From: Betaproteobacteria bacterium
GTDB taxonomy: Bacteria; Pseudomonadota; Gammaproteobacteria; Burkholderiales; Rhodocyclaceae
Direction: 5' to 3'
NCBI GenBank assembly: GCA_016709965.1
Contig: JADJLT010000001.1
Span: forward strand, 1,323,001 to 1,387,000
Length of the DNA stretch: 64,000 nucleotides
The stretch's first letter is position 1, and each line of letters opens with the position of its first letter. A model generated the notes under the pieces. It worked only from the letters and a program-made list of their open reading frames with translations. It did not search any database and had not been told where the DNA came from. Positions 1-9,008 of the stretch are shown here, in pieces. The position numbers and the translations under genes were made by a program.

Positions 1-699
1 TTTCGGCCGTCGAGTGTCGCCCAGCACATAACCCTCGGCAATGCACACCCGCGCCTCGTGCGCCCTGAAATCGTCGCGATTCAGAAACTGGATCGGGTGC
101 GTAGCAACCAGCGGCAAACCCGTTTCACCGGCCAGATCGGCCGTCTGCTGGACAACGGCTTCCTGCTGCGGCTGCCCGTAGCGCTGCACCTCAAGGTAAA
201 AAGCATCAGGAAAAATCGCTGCCCAAGCTTTGGCGCGCTCACCAGCCAGATCGAAATTGCCGTTCAGTAAAGCCTCGCCAACGTCACCACGATGCCCACC
301 GGACAGCGCGATCAGCCCATCGCAACCCAGTTCGGCAAACCACTCGCGGCGAATTTCCGCCCGGTCGCGCCGGCCTTCAACCAGATAAGCCCGGGTCAGC
401 AATTCGCACAACTGCTGGTAACCCTGCCGGTTACGCACGAGCAGCAGCAAGCGATAGGCATCGTCCGGCGAATCCGGATTGGCGATCCACACATCCGCCC
501 CCGCCACCGGCTTCACCCCCTTGCCGCGCGCCCCGGTATAGAACTTGACCAATCCGAACAGATTGCCCAGATCCGTCAATGCCATCGCCGGCATGCCATC
601 GCCTACGGCACGCTTGACGGCATCGCCGACACGGACAATGCCGTCGGTGACTGAATATTCGGAATGGAGGCGGAGGTGGACGTAGCGCGGGGAATTCAT
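1..699 (-). CDS. dnaE: DNA polymerase III alpha subunit, N-terminal part (runs off the left edge)
   Basis: Reading the minus strand from an ATG at 699 gives an open frame of 233 codons to the window edge. It begins MNSPRYVHLRLHSEYS, the start of the PHP domain of bacterial replicative polymerase alpha subunits, and continues with the ALTD and GVKPVAGADVWI-type segments typical of DnaE. DnaE is the catalytic subunit of the replicative polymerase holoenzyme. Only the PHP domain is in the window; the polymerase active site lies outside. The ribosome-binding site is weak. The gene is divergent from the diguanylate cyclase at 910. An error-prone DnaE2 paralogue cannot be fully excluded from this fragment, but the HLRLHSEYS start fits the main enzyme. 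Confidence 0.9.
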   Translation of the reverse strand, partial: MNSPRYVHLRLHSEYSVTDGIVRVGDAVKRAVGDGMPAMALTDLGNLFGLVKFYTGARGKGVKPVAGADVWIANPDSPDDAYRLLLLVRNRQGYQQLCELLTRAYLVEGRRDRAEIRREWFAELGCDGLIALSGGHRGDVGEALLNGNFDLAGERAKAWAAIFPDAFYLEVQRYGQPQQEAVVQQTADLAGETGLPLVATHPIQFLNRDDFRAHEARVCIAEGYVLGDTRRPK

Positions 700-909
700 G
701 GGCTACATTTTACCGCGGCAGGGCGGGGCGTTTCCGTTTACGTACGGCCACAGAGGGGAATCGCGCAAAACAGGCGGGCTACGTGGCTTTGTCCGAGGAC
801 TGATCCATGGAAGCGCAAGCCGCTACGCCATTGGACCGCCCGAAAAAACCCTATATCATCCCGCCAACAAAAAACAATATTGCAGTCCCAACAGAAAAGC
901 GAGCCCCGC

Positions 910-2184
910 ATGAGCACTGCCTCGTCACGCCTGTCGTTACGGCTCAAATTCAATCTGGTTCTGGCGGCGGTGTTCTTGCTGAGCCTCGGTGGTGCCGCTC
1001 TCTACTACAGCTATTACCTTGAAAAAGCCACCATCGAGGACGTGCGCCAGAACTCTTTGGTCATGATGGAAACGGCCACGGCCATCCGCAGCTACACCAC
1101 CGACGAGATCAAGCCACATCTGGACCCGATGAACGCAGAACGTTTCCTGCCACAGACGGTACCCGCCTATGCAGCGACCGAAACCCTGCGCCGCCTGCAC
1201 GATCGCTTTCCGGGCTACGAATACAAGGAATCGGTTCTCAATCCTACCAACCACAGCCACCAGGCCGACGATTGGGAACGGACATTGATTGAGCGCTTCC
1301 GCAGTGGCAGTGACACCCATGAAATCACCGGTCTTCACGGTGAAGGACTCAGTCAGAGCGTTTTCGTTGCACGGCCCATTACCATCAAACAAGCACAGTG
1401 CCTTGCCTGCCATAGTGCGCCGGAAGCGGCGCCGGCTTCGATGCGTGCAATTTATGGCGACCTGAACGGGTTTGGCTGGCAGATGGGCGAAATCGTCGGC
1501 ATGCAGATCGTCAAGCTGCCCGTCCTCTATGCCATGGAACGCTCACGGCAGACCTTCAATAGTTTTATTTGCTCGCTGACCATCACCTTTGCGCTGATGT
1601 TCCTTGCCCTCAATCTGACACTCTCCCGACTGGTCATCGAACCAATCGCCAAGGTCAATGCCAAACTTGAAGAGTTGGCGACTACGGACTTCCTGACTGA
1701 CCTCGTCAACCGTCGCCGCTTCTTCGAACACCTGGAAACCGCGATTGCCGACAGCCGCATCCGGCAACTGAACTTCTCAGTTGTCATCTTCGACATCGAT
1801 TTCTTCAAGCGCATCAACGACACCTTCGGCCACGACAGCGGGGATGTCGTCCTCAAGCACACTGCCCTGCGCGTCCGCGAACTCCTGCGCAGCTCCGATT
1901 GCGCAGCCCGTTTTGGCGGCGAGGAGTTCATCATCCTGCTCCGTGAAACGCCGATCGACGCTGCGCTGGCCATTGCCGAAGCGGTCCGCGCCAAAATCGC
2001 GGACATCCCCTTTGATCAGGTGGGTCCTGTCAGTGCCAGCTTCGGCGTCGCCGCCTGGAATGGTCAGGAAGACGCCCGCGCGCTGGTCAACCGGGCCGAC
2101 CGCGCCCTCTACATCGCAAAGGAAACCGGCCGTAACAAAGTCGTCCGCGCCGAAGACCTTCCGGCCGACCGTATCCGGGCCTGA
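910..2184 (+). CDS. Membrane diguanylate cyclase with DUF3365 (Tll0287-like) haem-sensor domain
   Basis: 424 residues from the ATG at 910; the frame is open further upstream, but residue 1 here is followed by a short basic stretch and a membrane segment (about 13-34), as expected for a sensor. Residues about 45-210 form a periplasmic DUF3365-type domain with a c-type haem motif C164-x-x-C167-H168. A second membrane segment (about 217-239) leads to a GGDEF domain with the active motif GGEEF (336-340). An inhibitory-site motif RSSD (327-330) lies five residues before it. The protein should make cyclic di-GMP in response to a redox or ligand signal at the haem; the signal itself is inferred. It stands alone, with a hairpin terminator downstream at 2371. 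Confidence 0.85.
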   Translation: MSTASSRLSLRLKFNLVLAAVFLLSLGGAALYYSYYLEKATIEDVRQNSLVMMETATAIRSYTTDEIKPHLDPMNAERFLPQTVPAYAATETLRRLHDRFPGYEYKESVLNPTNHSHQADDWERTLIERFRSGSDTHEITGLHGEGLSQSVFVARPITIKQAQCLACHSAPEAAPASMRAIYGDLNGFGWQMGEIVGMQIVKLPVLYAMERSRQTFNSFICSLTITFALMFLALNLTLSRLVIEPIAKVNAKLEELATTDFLTDLVNRRRFFEHLETAIADSRIRQLNFSVVIFDIDFFKRINDTFGHDSGDVVLKHTALRVRELLRSSDCAARFGGEEFIILLRETPIDAALAIAEAVRAKIADIPFDQVGPVSASFGVAAWNGQEDARALVNRADRALYIAKETGRNKVVRAEDLPADRIRA

Positions 2185-2370
2185 GTTTCAGGCACACGAA
2201 AGAACTCGGACGAACGACTTGATTCACGACTGCTAGAAATCAAAGGCATCCAATCAAAGACTTATAGATGCCTCGCTTGAATGAGTTGCCAGAAGAGAGC
2301 CAAAAAGAACGCCAGACATCCATTACCGTTCAGGGGTCGTGGACAGCGTCCACTCCAGGTCTGATTTTAA

Positions 2371-2407
2371 AAAATGGCGTAGGTTTGAGCTGCGCCATTT
2401 TGTTTTT
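2371..2407. terminator. Bidirectional hairpin terminator
   Basis: A 9-bp perfect stem (AAAATGGCG at 2371-2379 pairs with CGCCATTTT at 2393-2401) has T-rich sequence on both sides. It sits between the convergent diguanylate cyclase and GDSL hydrolase genes and could end both transcripts. A second small hairpin, GTGGAC/GTCCAC, lies just upstream at about 2338-2352. Confidence 0.6.
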
Positions 2408-2411
2408 CGTG

Positions 2412-2432
2412 TTTTTTTCCGGTTGACCGCAG
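2412..2432 (-). repeat. Dispersed CTGCGGTCAACCGG repeat, copy 1
   Basis: Seen here on the plus strand as a T-run followed by CCGGTTGACCGCAG, so its CTGCGGTCAACCGG sense is on the minus strand. It lies beyond the 3' end of the GDSL hydrolase gene, 110 bases after its stop. See the repeat-family finding. Confidence 0.75.
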
Positions 2433-2542
2433 GACGTTCGATCCTCGCTTTGCTAGCAAAATCCGCTGCGTAGCAAGCCCCCTTCTCCCGGCTTGGCCTG
2501 ACCCCGCGCCGACTTAGCGAGGCCTGGCAAAGCCCATCCAGA

Positions 2543-3538
2543 TCAGGCAGCGCGGCGGCGACTCGCTACCAGCCCAAGGAAAGCCAGGCCGAACAATGCC
2601 AGGCTTGACGGTTCCGGCAGTGCAGCAACAGCCAATTGAGCCATCACGGCGTGGCCGGCGGTGGTGGGATGGATGCCATCCCAGAAGAAATACTGGTCTG
2701 CGCTGTTGGCGATGCAATTCGGGCTGGCCAATTGGTCAGCACAGGCATCGGTCACGTTGCTCAGACCATATGAGGCGGGATTGGCGACAATGTCACGCAG
2801 GCCGTTGAATGCATCGAACAGTACGATGTCATCCAGGATACTAGCCGGCAGGTAGGCATTCAGCGCACCAGCCAGCGCCTGGTTCATGCCATCCACGATG
2901 GCACTGGCCCCAGCCGAAGCAACCGCCCCTTGATTGGTGACTGCCGGCACCAGTCCTAGATCGGTGATATTCCAGAGCAGGAAGTGCTCGGCGCCAAGGC
3001 CGGCCAGCGTGCCCACCATACCAAGGATGCCCTGAACGTAGTTACCAATCAGGGCATTTGCCGCCGAAACCATCCCTGCCGCATACAGTTCGAGCACATC
3101 GCGTGCATCGTTACCGCCGCCTTCGATGACATAAAGTGTATTGGCGTTGACCGCGTTGCCGCCTAAATACATGCCCATCTGCGACACCAGGCTCGGCACG
3201 AGGCCATCGGCACCGACACGGGCGCCACCAAAGGCGTAGTTGTTGCCACCAAGCAGCGACGGCGCCAGGCCCATGCCCAGACTATTGGCAAAATACTCGG
3301 CCCACACCGGTCCGTTGGAGTAGGTGCCGGAAGCATAGGGCAGCGTTGCCACTTGAGGCCCATCGAACGGCACGACGGTGCTGGCGCCACTGACCAGGAT
3401 GGCATTGTTGCCGCTGTCGGCCAGGCTGTCACCGAACACCACCAGGCTGCTGTAGGGCAAGGCTGACGCCGCCCCGGACCATAAAAATGCCGTCACTACT
3501 GAAAAAAGCGCGAAGCTGCGCTGCAAATTCTTTAACAT
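2543..3538 (-). CDS. Secreted SGNH/GDSL-family esterase with PEP-CTERM anchor
   Basis: 331 residues. The ATG at 3538 was chosen over one seven codons upstream because AAAGGAG lies correctly spaced before it. A signal peptide covers about residues 1-27. The catalytic block VFGDSLADSGNN (Ser about 38) and the C-terminal DGIHPTTAGH block with Asp and His give the SGNH triad. The C-terminus is a PEP-CTERM signal: PEPSS, a hydrophobic helix, then an Arg-rich tail (last 24 residues). Such proteins are sorted by an exosortase and are common in floc- and biofilm-forming bacteria. It probably cleaves lipid or polysaccharide acyl esters outside the cell; the substrate is unknown. Confidence 0.85.
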   Translation of the reverse strand: MLKNLQRSFALFSVVTAFLWSGAASALPYSSLVVFGDSLADSGNNAILVSGASTVVPFDGPQVATLPYASGTYSNGPVWAEYFANSLGMGLAPSLLGGNNYAFGGARVGADGLVPSLVSQMGMYLGGNAVNANTLYVIEGGGNDARDVLELYAAGMVSAANALIGNYVQGILGMVGTLAGLGAEHFLLWNITDLGLVPAVTNQGAVASAGASAIVDGMNQALAGALNAYLPASILDDIVLFDAFNGLRDIVANPASYGLSNVTDACADQLASPNCIANSADQYFFWDGIHPTTAGHAVMAQLAVAALPEPSSLALFGLAFLGLVASRRRAA

Positions 3539-3767
3539 TTTCAATACTCCTTTGGACATTTAGGCGAGCGGATATCCAGCATGCAAACCATGGATCAAGC
3601 AGCGCTTTGCTGCTCTTGTATTTCCGCCGTGCCGTGCATCGTACATTGACTCGAACGTCATGGTGCCACCGGCACGTCACAATTTCGAGACAATCCACAA
3701 ACCGCATCTGGCCTGCCATGCCCACCTGCGCTACGCTGCGAGTTTAAAGAACAAAATGGAGACCCCC

Positions 3768-4562
3768 ATGAACACCGCTACCGAAGCCCCGCTCGTCCTG
3801 CGCACCGACCGCGCCGATGGCCTGACCACGCTGACCCTGAACCGCCCGGGCCAGTTCAATTCACTGTCCAAGGACATGCTGACTGCGCTGCAGGCCGAGC
3901 TGAATGCCATCGCCGGCTCGAACGGCGTTCGCGTCGTCGTCCTTGCCGGCGCGGGCAAGGCGTTCTGCGCCGGCCATGATCTCAAGGAAATGCGCGGCAA
4001 TCACAGCAAGGAATTCATGCAGGCATTGTTCAAGCAGTGCGGCGAGTTGATGCTGAGCATCACCCGCATGCCGCAACCGGTTATCGCCCGTGTGCATGGT
4101 ATTGCTACCGCCGCCGGCTGCCAACTGGTGTCGATGTGCGATCTCGCGGTGGCGGCCGATGTGGCCAAATTTGCCGTCTCCGGCATCAATGTCGGCTTGT
4201 TCTGCTCGACGCCAGCAGTTGGTCTGGCGCGTAATCTGGGCCGCAAGGCGGCACTGGAAATGTTGCTGACCGGCGAGTTCATCGATGCCTTGGAAGCCAG
4301 GGCCAAGGGGCTGGTCAACCGCGTGGTGCCGGCCGATGCACTGGATGCGGAAATTGAACGGCTGGCCAGCAATATCCTGACCAAGAGCGCCGTTGCCATC
4401 CGCATGGGCAAAGGGATGTTCTACAAGCAGCTGGAGATGGGCCTGAGCGAGGCCTACGCCTATGCCGGCGAAGTCATGGCCTGCAACATGATGAGCGACG
4501 ATGCCGGCGAGGGAATTGATGCCTTTATGCAGAAACGCAAGCCGGAATATAAAAATCGCTAA
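3768..4562 (+). CDS. Enoyl-CoA hydratase/isomerase-family protein (ECHDC3-like)
   Basis: 264 residues. The ATG at 3768 follows GGAG; the longer open frame back to 3660 is rejected as upstream sequence. The crotonase fold is clear: FCAGHDLKEM supplies the first oxyanion-hole segment, and GIATAAGCQLVSMCDLAVAA the second. The two glutamates that catalyse hydration in classical enoyl-CoA hydratase align with Gln (in AAGCQL) and Gly (in VSGINVG), so plain hydratase activity is doubtful. The CAGHDLKEM signature matches the ECHDC3 subgroup, whose reaction is poorly defined. It stands alone between a divergent esterase and a response regulator. Confidence 0.8.
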   Translation: MNTATEAPLVLRTDRADGLTTLTLNRPGQFNSLSKDMLTALQAELNAIAGSNGVRVVVLAGAGKAFCAGHDLKEMRGNHSKEFMQALFKQCGELMLSITRMPQPVIARVHGIATAAGCQLVSMCDLAVAADVAKFAVSGINVGLFCSTPAVGLARNLGRKAALEMLLTGEFIDALEARAKGLVNRVVPADALDAEIERLASNILTKSAVAIRMGKGMFYKQLEMGLSEAYAYAGEVMACNMMSDDAGEGIDAFMQKRKPEYKNR

Positions 4563-4634
4563 AACCATTGGATACAGGGCACCGAAAGCCGCGCAGTAGT
4601 AAAATGCAGTGCATTCAAGGTATTGAAGGCGGCA

Positions 4635-5891
4635 ATGAAAGCACTTCGGATTCTGGCGGCGGATGACAGCCCCTCGTTTCTGGCTGTTCTGAACGAAATA
4701 CTTCAGGGCGACGGCCATACGGTCATTCTCGCCAAATCCGGAGAGGAAGCGGTTGCGCTGTATCACTCGGCACACCCCGATCTGATCATCATGGACCGGA
4801 TCATGCCGGGCATGGGCGGCATTCAGGCCGCCCGCGAAATTCGCAAGCAGCCAACCCCGAACTGGACGCCCATCATTCTCATCACATCGACAATGGATGA
4901 TGGCGATGTCCTGGAAGCATTTTCTGCCGGTGTTGATGAGTTCCTGCTCAAGCCGATCAATCCGCTGTTTCTGCACATTCGCCTTAATTCCGTGATGCGG
5001 ATTGCATCGATACAGCGGTCAACCCTGGCAGTGATCAACGAACTCCTCGATGGGGTAGTCCGCATTGACAGCGTCGGCGTCATATCAATGTTCAACGCGG
5101 CGGCTGAACGCATCTTCGGCTACTCGGTTGCTGAAGTTCTCGGTAAAAATGTCAGCATGCTGATGCCATCGCCGGACCGCGAACAGCACGACACCTATAT
5201 TGGCAATTATCACGCGACCAATTCGCCCAAGATTATCGGCAAAGGTCGGCGTGTGATCGGGCAACGCAAGAATGGAAGCACCTTTCCGATGCATCTCGGG
5301 ATCACTGAAGCCACCACCCCGGACGGTCGCTTCTTTATCGGCCTGATCCGGGACTTGTCCATGCAGGAGGAGTTGCTTGAGAAAATTCAGCAACTCGCCG
5401 CCAGCGATATCTTGACCGGCCTTCCGAACCGGCGCTTGTGCACAGAACACCTCGCGGCTCGTTTTGCCCCCCCTGGCGCCCCGGTCCCCTGCACCCTGTT
5501 TTACTGCGATCTTGACGGCTTCAAGGCGGTAAACGATGCTGCCGGCCATCACACAGGAGATGCCGTTCTGGCCGAAGCTGCCAGGCGAATGCGCGAGATC
5601 GTATTTGTCCGCGACTTTGTCGGACGACTCGGGGGTGACGAATTCGTCATCATCGTTGACGGGGTGATCAGCGATACCGATGCTCAGGCGCTCGGCGAAC
5701 GCATCATTGAGGCGCTCTCCAGGGAAATCGACACCCCAATGGGCATGATGAATATCGGTGTCAGCATCGGCTACGCCCATGCTCGAAACCATACAGCCTC
5801 AGCCGAAGATTTGATGAATGCGGCAGATCAGGCCATGTACCTGGCCAAACGCTGGGGCAAGGGACGGATAATAGGCAGCACCCCAACCTGA
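4635..5891 (+). CDS. Response regulator with REC, PAS and GGDEF domains
   Basis: 418 residues from the ATG at 4635, which follows an AAGG; a TTG four codons earlier is possible. An N-terminal receiver (about 1-120) keeps the acidic pocket ADDS and the phospho-acceptor Asp in IIMDRIMPG. A PAS domain (about 130-250: GVVRIDSVGVISMFNAAAER and following) is followed by a GGDEF domain with an intact GGDEF. The RxxD inhibitory site is missing (FVRD in its place), so product inhibition is probably absent. It is a phosphorylation- and PAS-controlled diguanylate cyclase; no partner kinase is adjacent. Confidence 0.85.
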   Translation: MKALRILAADDSPSFLAVLNEILQGDGHTVILAKSGEEAVALYHSAHPDLIIMDRIMPGMGGIQAAREIRKQPTPNWTPIILITSTMDDGDVLEAFSAGVDEFLLKPINPLFLHIRLNSVMRIASIQRSTLAVINELLDGVVRIDSVGVISMFNAAAERIFGYSVAEVLGKNVSMLMPSPDREQHDTYIGNYHATNSPKIIGKGRRVIGQRKNGSTFPMHLGITEATTPDGRFFIGLIRDLSMQEELLEKIQQLAASDILTGLPNRRLCTEHLAARFAPPGAPVPCTLFYCDLDGFKAVNDAAGHHTGDAVLAEAARRMREIVFVRDFVGRLGGDEFVIIVDGVISDTDAQALGERIIEALSREIDTPMGMMNIGVSIGYAHARNHTASAEDLMNAADQAMYLAKRWGKGRIIGSTPT

Positions 5892-5923
5892 GCTCGCCAC
5901 TTTGGCGGGTAGAATTCCGCCTC

Positions 5924-7024
5924 ATGCGGCCGCCCACCCATCATCTCGCGTTAGCGCTGTTCATTGTTGCCATCGTTGCCGCCTATTGGCGCGCGCCGGC
6001 AGTCAGCAGCACCGAATTTTCACCGCCAGCAAAGGCCGTCGCCTCAAGCCTGCCGGCGCAATTTGCCAGTGAAATGCTGCCGGAACAGGAAGGCGCCGCC
6101 AGCCACCCGAATCTGACCGAATTACCGGATGGTCGCATTGCGGCAGCGTGGCTGAGCAGTAAAGGCGAAGCGCAGGTCATCCATTTCAGTGTGCTCGACC
6201 GGGATGGTTGGCGCCAGCCGGTGCCAATCGCCAGTCGCGAAAGCACTGCTGGCGGTGCTTTCGCCTATGTAAACCAGATCGGACAACCGGTCCTGCATGC
6301 TGAAGGAAGCTGGCTGCACTTGTGGTACGTCAGTAGCACGCTGGGGCCATCGATCAATCACAGTCTATCCACCGATGGCGGCAAAAGCTGGGCAAATCCG
6401 AGCCGCCTGCAGACATCGCCGTTGGCCAATTTTGGTGGCGAAGTACGGACGCCGCCGATAGCGCTGGCCGATGGTGGCCTGGGCTTGCCGATCAGCCACC
6501 ACTTTATCGGGCAACACGGCGAATGGCTAAGGCTGGCGGCAACCGGGCAAATCCTTGACAAAGTTCGCCTGCCGAGCGCCGAAGGTGCATTGCAGCCCGC
6601 CATCGTTGTCCTCAGCGAAAAACGCGCTCTGGCCGTGCTGCGGAATGCCGGCAGCGTACCGGGCTTCGTCCATGCGGCGACAACTCTCGATGGCGGACAA
6701 GTTTGGCAGGAAGGCGCAGCGCCGCCCATCCCCAACCCGAACTCGGCAGTTACCTTGCTTCGCTTGCGTAGCGGCCGGCTGTTGCTGGCCGGCAACCCGG
6801 CGGCCGGCACACAGACACTTCAGCTCTGGCTTTCTGCAGATGAAGGCAAAAACTGGCAGGTCAGCCGACGCATCGAATTCGCCCCCGACGGCGGCGCCGA
6901 ATTCACCAATCCAGCACTATTGCTCGGTCGCGATGGCCGCATTCACCTTGCCTATGACTGGCGCCGGCAGGGCATCAAGTACGCCGTTTTAACTGAGGCC
7001 TGGCTGGACGAGGAAGCACCGTGA
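5924..7024 (+). CDS. Sialidase-like BNR/Asp-box protein, membrane anchored
   Basis: 366 residues. A hydrophobic N-terminal segment (about 8-24) is a signal anchor or uncleaved signal peptide. The rest resembles a sialidase beta-propeller, with Asp-box repeats STDGGKSW, TLDGGQVW and SADEGKNW. Bacterial proteins of this sort are often annotated exo-alpha-sialidase, but the family also contains polysaccharide-binding and other hydrolases, so the substrate is not claimed. The stop codon overlaps the GTG start of the next gene (GTGA), which indicates translational coupling with the membrane protein downstream. Confidence 0.7.
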   Translation: MRPPTHHLALALFIVAIVAAYWRAPAVSSTEFSPPAKAVASSLPAQFASEMLPEQEGAASHPNLTELPDGRIAAAWLSSKGEAQVIHFSVLDRDGWRQPVPIASRESTAGGAFAYVNQIGQPVLHAEGSWLHLWYVSSTLGPSINHSLSTDGGKSWANPSRLQTSPLANFGGEVRTPPIALADGGLGLPISHHFIGQHGEWLRLAATGQILDKVRLPSAEGALQPAIVVLSEKRALAVLRNAGSVPGFVHAATTLDGGQVWQEGAAPPIPNPNSAVTLLRLRSGRLLLAGNPAAGTQTLQLWLSADEGKNWQVSRRIEFAPDGGAEFTNPALLLGRDGRIHLAYDWRRQGIKYAVLTEAWLDEEAP

Positions 7025-7569
7025 ACCTGCTCGCCGCCTACGGCCTGCTCGCTCACGGCCTGATTTTCGGCGCGCTAGCAGCCTTGCTGCCGCTGGGTGA
7101 ATTACGCGCCCGTGTCGCGCTGGCAGCCACGACGCTGGCCATGGTGGTGGGTATCGCGCCAGCCATGCACGGCTTTTTCGGGACGCCTTCGGTGACGCTG
7201 GTGGCCCTCGCCATGCTGCAACTGGCCGGCAAAGCACCGTCCCCTTTAAGCTATCGGGCGGCTCTTGGCCTGCTGATCTTCGCCTTGCCGTTCTATGCAA
7301 CCGCGCTCGGCGGGGGATCGTTCGATCCTTATGCCCTCGGCTATCAGCCATCAGCCCTGCTGGCTTCGCTCGCCCTCGTTGGCTTGGCCCTGTGGTGGAA
7401 GCGACTGGATGGCTGGTTGCTGATTCTCGCCGCCGATCTGGCCGGCTACGCCAGCGGCGTTTTCGCCAACCTCTGGGATGCACTCCTCGATCCGCTGCTG
7501 GTCTTGCTGGCGCTGGTGATCGTGCTGCGCCGGCTGGCCCTGCGTTTTATCGCGTCAAAGCCTCGCTGA
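7021..7569 (+). CDS. Integral membrane protein of unknown function
   Basis: 182 residues, starting at a GTG that overlaps the end of the sialidase-like gene by 4 bases. The sequence is almost entirely hydrophobic, with about five or six membrane segments and short loops. I do not recognise a family. The overlap suggests it works with the sialidase-like protein, for example as a membrane partner. Its last 23 bases overlap the convergent double-receiver gene. Confidence 0.7.
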   Translation: MNLLAAYGLLAHGLIFGALAALLPLGELRARVALAATTLAMVVGIAPAMHGFFGTPSVTLVALAMLQLAGKAPSPLSYRAALGLLIFALPFYATALGGGSFDPYALGYQPSALLASLALVGLALWWKRLDGWLLILAADLAGYASGVFANLWDALLDPLLVLLALVIVLRRLALRFIASKPR

Positions 7570-8347
7570 TCAATCTACGGATACTGCCGGCTTCGAAAGG
7601 TTTATCACAGATGGCCGAAACGCCGGCCCGTTCGACTGCGGCCAGACGGCCCATGTTCTGTTCGCTGGTCACCATCAACACCGGCACCTCGGCCTGCCAG
7701 CTTTGCGTACGAATGTATTCGGTCAGTTCGCGACCATCCATTTCCGGCATGTTGTAGTCAGTGATAACCAGATCGACCATGGCCTGCTCCAGCAAAGCCA
7801 CCGCTTCCTTGCCGTTGACTGCCTCGATAATGCGTTCGATGCCCAGCTCGGTCAGCAAGCGGCGCAAATGGCGACGCGACGACAGGCTGTCATCGACCAA
7901 CAAGACCCGCAGGCTTTCAATTTCCGCCACATCCAGGTCTTCCGGCGGATTGAGGTAATCGGCTGCCGCGTAAAGCGCCCGAGACAGCTGTTGTTCGTTG
8001 AACGGCTTGGCCACGATGCTGCAGGCACCGGACTGGCGAACGGGCTCAAGGACTTGGGGACGCGTTTCGCTGGAGACGAGAATGAAAGGTACTGTTTCCA
8101 GATCGCGGTCGGCGCGCATGGCGGCGACCAATTCGGTGCCCGCGAGATCAGGCAGATAGAGGCTGCTGATCACGATGACGTATTTGTTTTCCAGCTTCAG
8201 GGCGGCCAGCGCAGCACTGGCCGATTCAACCACCGTGGTCTTCTTGACCCCTTGGTGTTGCAACATGCGCCCCACGACATGGGACTGCATTTGCGATGGC
8301 TCGACCAACAACACCGACAGATCGGCCAGAGAGGTAGTCAGCGCCAT
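7547..8347 (-). CDS. Double-receiver response regulator (REC-REC, no output domain)
   Basis: 266 residues from the ATG at 8347, preceded by GGAG at good spacing; the open frame extends 23 codons further without support. The C-terminal receiver (about 145-266) is complete: LLVDDS, the phospho-acceptor in LVITDYNMPEMDG, VTSE and CDKPF. The N-terminal receiver (about 10-125) has lost its acceptor Asp (ISSLYLPDLAG), and one acidic-pocket residue is replaced (LLVEPS), so it is probably a non-phosphorylated pseudo-receiver. No DNA-binding or enzymatic output is present, so it likely acts by protein contact, CheY-like. Confidence 0.8.
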   Translation of the reverse strand: MALTTSLADLSVLLVEPSQMQSHVVGRMLQHQGVKKTTVVESASAALAALKLENKYVIVISSLYLPDLAGTELVAAMRADRDLETVPFILVSSETRPQVLEPVRQSGACSIVAKPFNEQQLSRALYAAADYLNPPEDLDVAEIESLRVLLVDDSLSSRRHLRRLLTELGIERIIEAVNGKEAVALLEQAMVDLVITDYNMPEMDGRELTEYIRTQSWQAEVPVLMVTSEQNMGRLAAVERAGVSAICDKPFEAGSIRRLISEALTR

Positions 8348-8388
8348 GCGATCGCTCCGCAGCAATGGAATGAACGCACTATAGCAGC

Positions 8389-8411
8389 GAGCGGCCCCCC
8401 AGGGGCCGCTC
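8389..8411 (-). terminator. Strong GC hairpin after the flavodoxin gene
   Basis: GAGCGGCCCC (8389-8398) pairs perfectly with GGGGCCGCTC (8402-8411) around a 3-base loop. It lies between the minus-strand flavodoxin gene (stop at 8421) and the start of the double-receiver gene. No T-run follows on the minus strand, so it may be a Rho-independent terminator of weak type or an mRNA 3' stabiliser. Confidence 0.45.
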
Positions 8412-8420
8412 TTCAAGGCA

Positions 8421-8975
8421 TTAGCTGTACAGTTTGCGCGTTACTTCCGCGACACGGGCACCATAGGCTTTGGCCGTATCGAGATCGCCTTGCGGGATTT
8501 CATCGACACTGGCATCAGACGGCGATTGAACCAGCAGGCCGACCGAACCACCCATGTTGTTAATATCGGTACGAGCGGCGGCCTTGGAGTTGCTCGGCAG
8601 CATGCCCAGGCTGACCCAGATGCCGCCGTGTTGCGAGGCCAGGGTTTGCAGGCCGATCATGGTGGCCCCTTTGTCGCCGTTCATGCTGGCACTGTTGGTA
8701 AAGCCGCCGAAAACCTTGTCCTGCCAGACGCGGCCGAACCAGGGCTTGGACGAAGCATCGGCGAATTTCTTGAATTGCCAACTGGCACCGCCCATGTAGG
8801 TTGGTGTGCCGAAAATGATGGCTTCGGCGTCGGCCAGCTTTTCCCAAGCACCTTCGGGCAAGTTGCCTTCGGCATCGATAGCCAGCAGCTCGGCACCAGC
8901 GCCTTCGGCAACATATTCTGCAACACGACGGGTATGACCGTAACCGGAGTGAAAAACGACAGCAATCTTGCTCAT
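8421..8975 (-). CDS. Flavodoxin-family NAD(P)H:quinone oxidoreductase (WrbA-like)
   Basis: 184 residues with an AGGAAA ribosome-binding site. The flavodoxin fold is shown by the FMN phosphate loop HSGYGHTRRVAEYVAEGA, the GTPTYMGGASWQFKKF loop that stacks on the flavin, and TNSASMNGDKGATM. It is slightly shorter than E. coli WrbA (about 198 residues). It should perform two-electron reduction of quinones, limiting semiquinone and superoxide formation. It lies 33 bases after the pirin gene on the same strand, so the two probably form one transcript divergent from the LysR regulator. Confidence 0.8.
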   Translation of the reverse strand: MSKIAVVFHSGYGHTRRVAEYVAEGAGAELLAIDAEGNLPEGAWEKLADAEAIIFGTPTYMGGASWQFKKFADASSKPWFGRVWQDKVFGGFTNSASMNGDKGATMIGLQTLASQHGGIWVSLGMLPSNSKAAARTDINNMGGSVGLLVQSPSDASVDEIPQGDLDTAKAYGARVAEVTRKLYS

Positions 8976-9008
8976 GGGGAATTTCCTTTTGATTAGAAGT
9001 TGGATAAA

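Noticed and set aside
3861..4976. 371-codon minus-strand frame across the enoyl-CoA hydratase homologue
   Set aside because: His/Gln-rich shadow of the opposite strand with no homology or ribosome-binding site.
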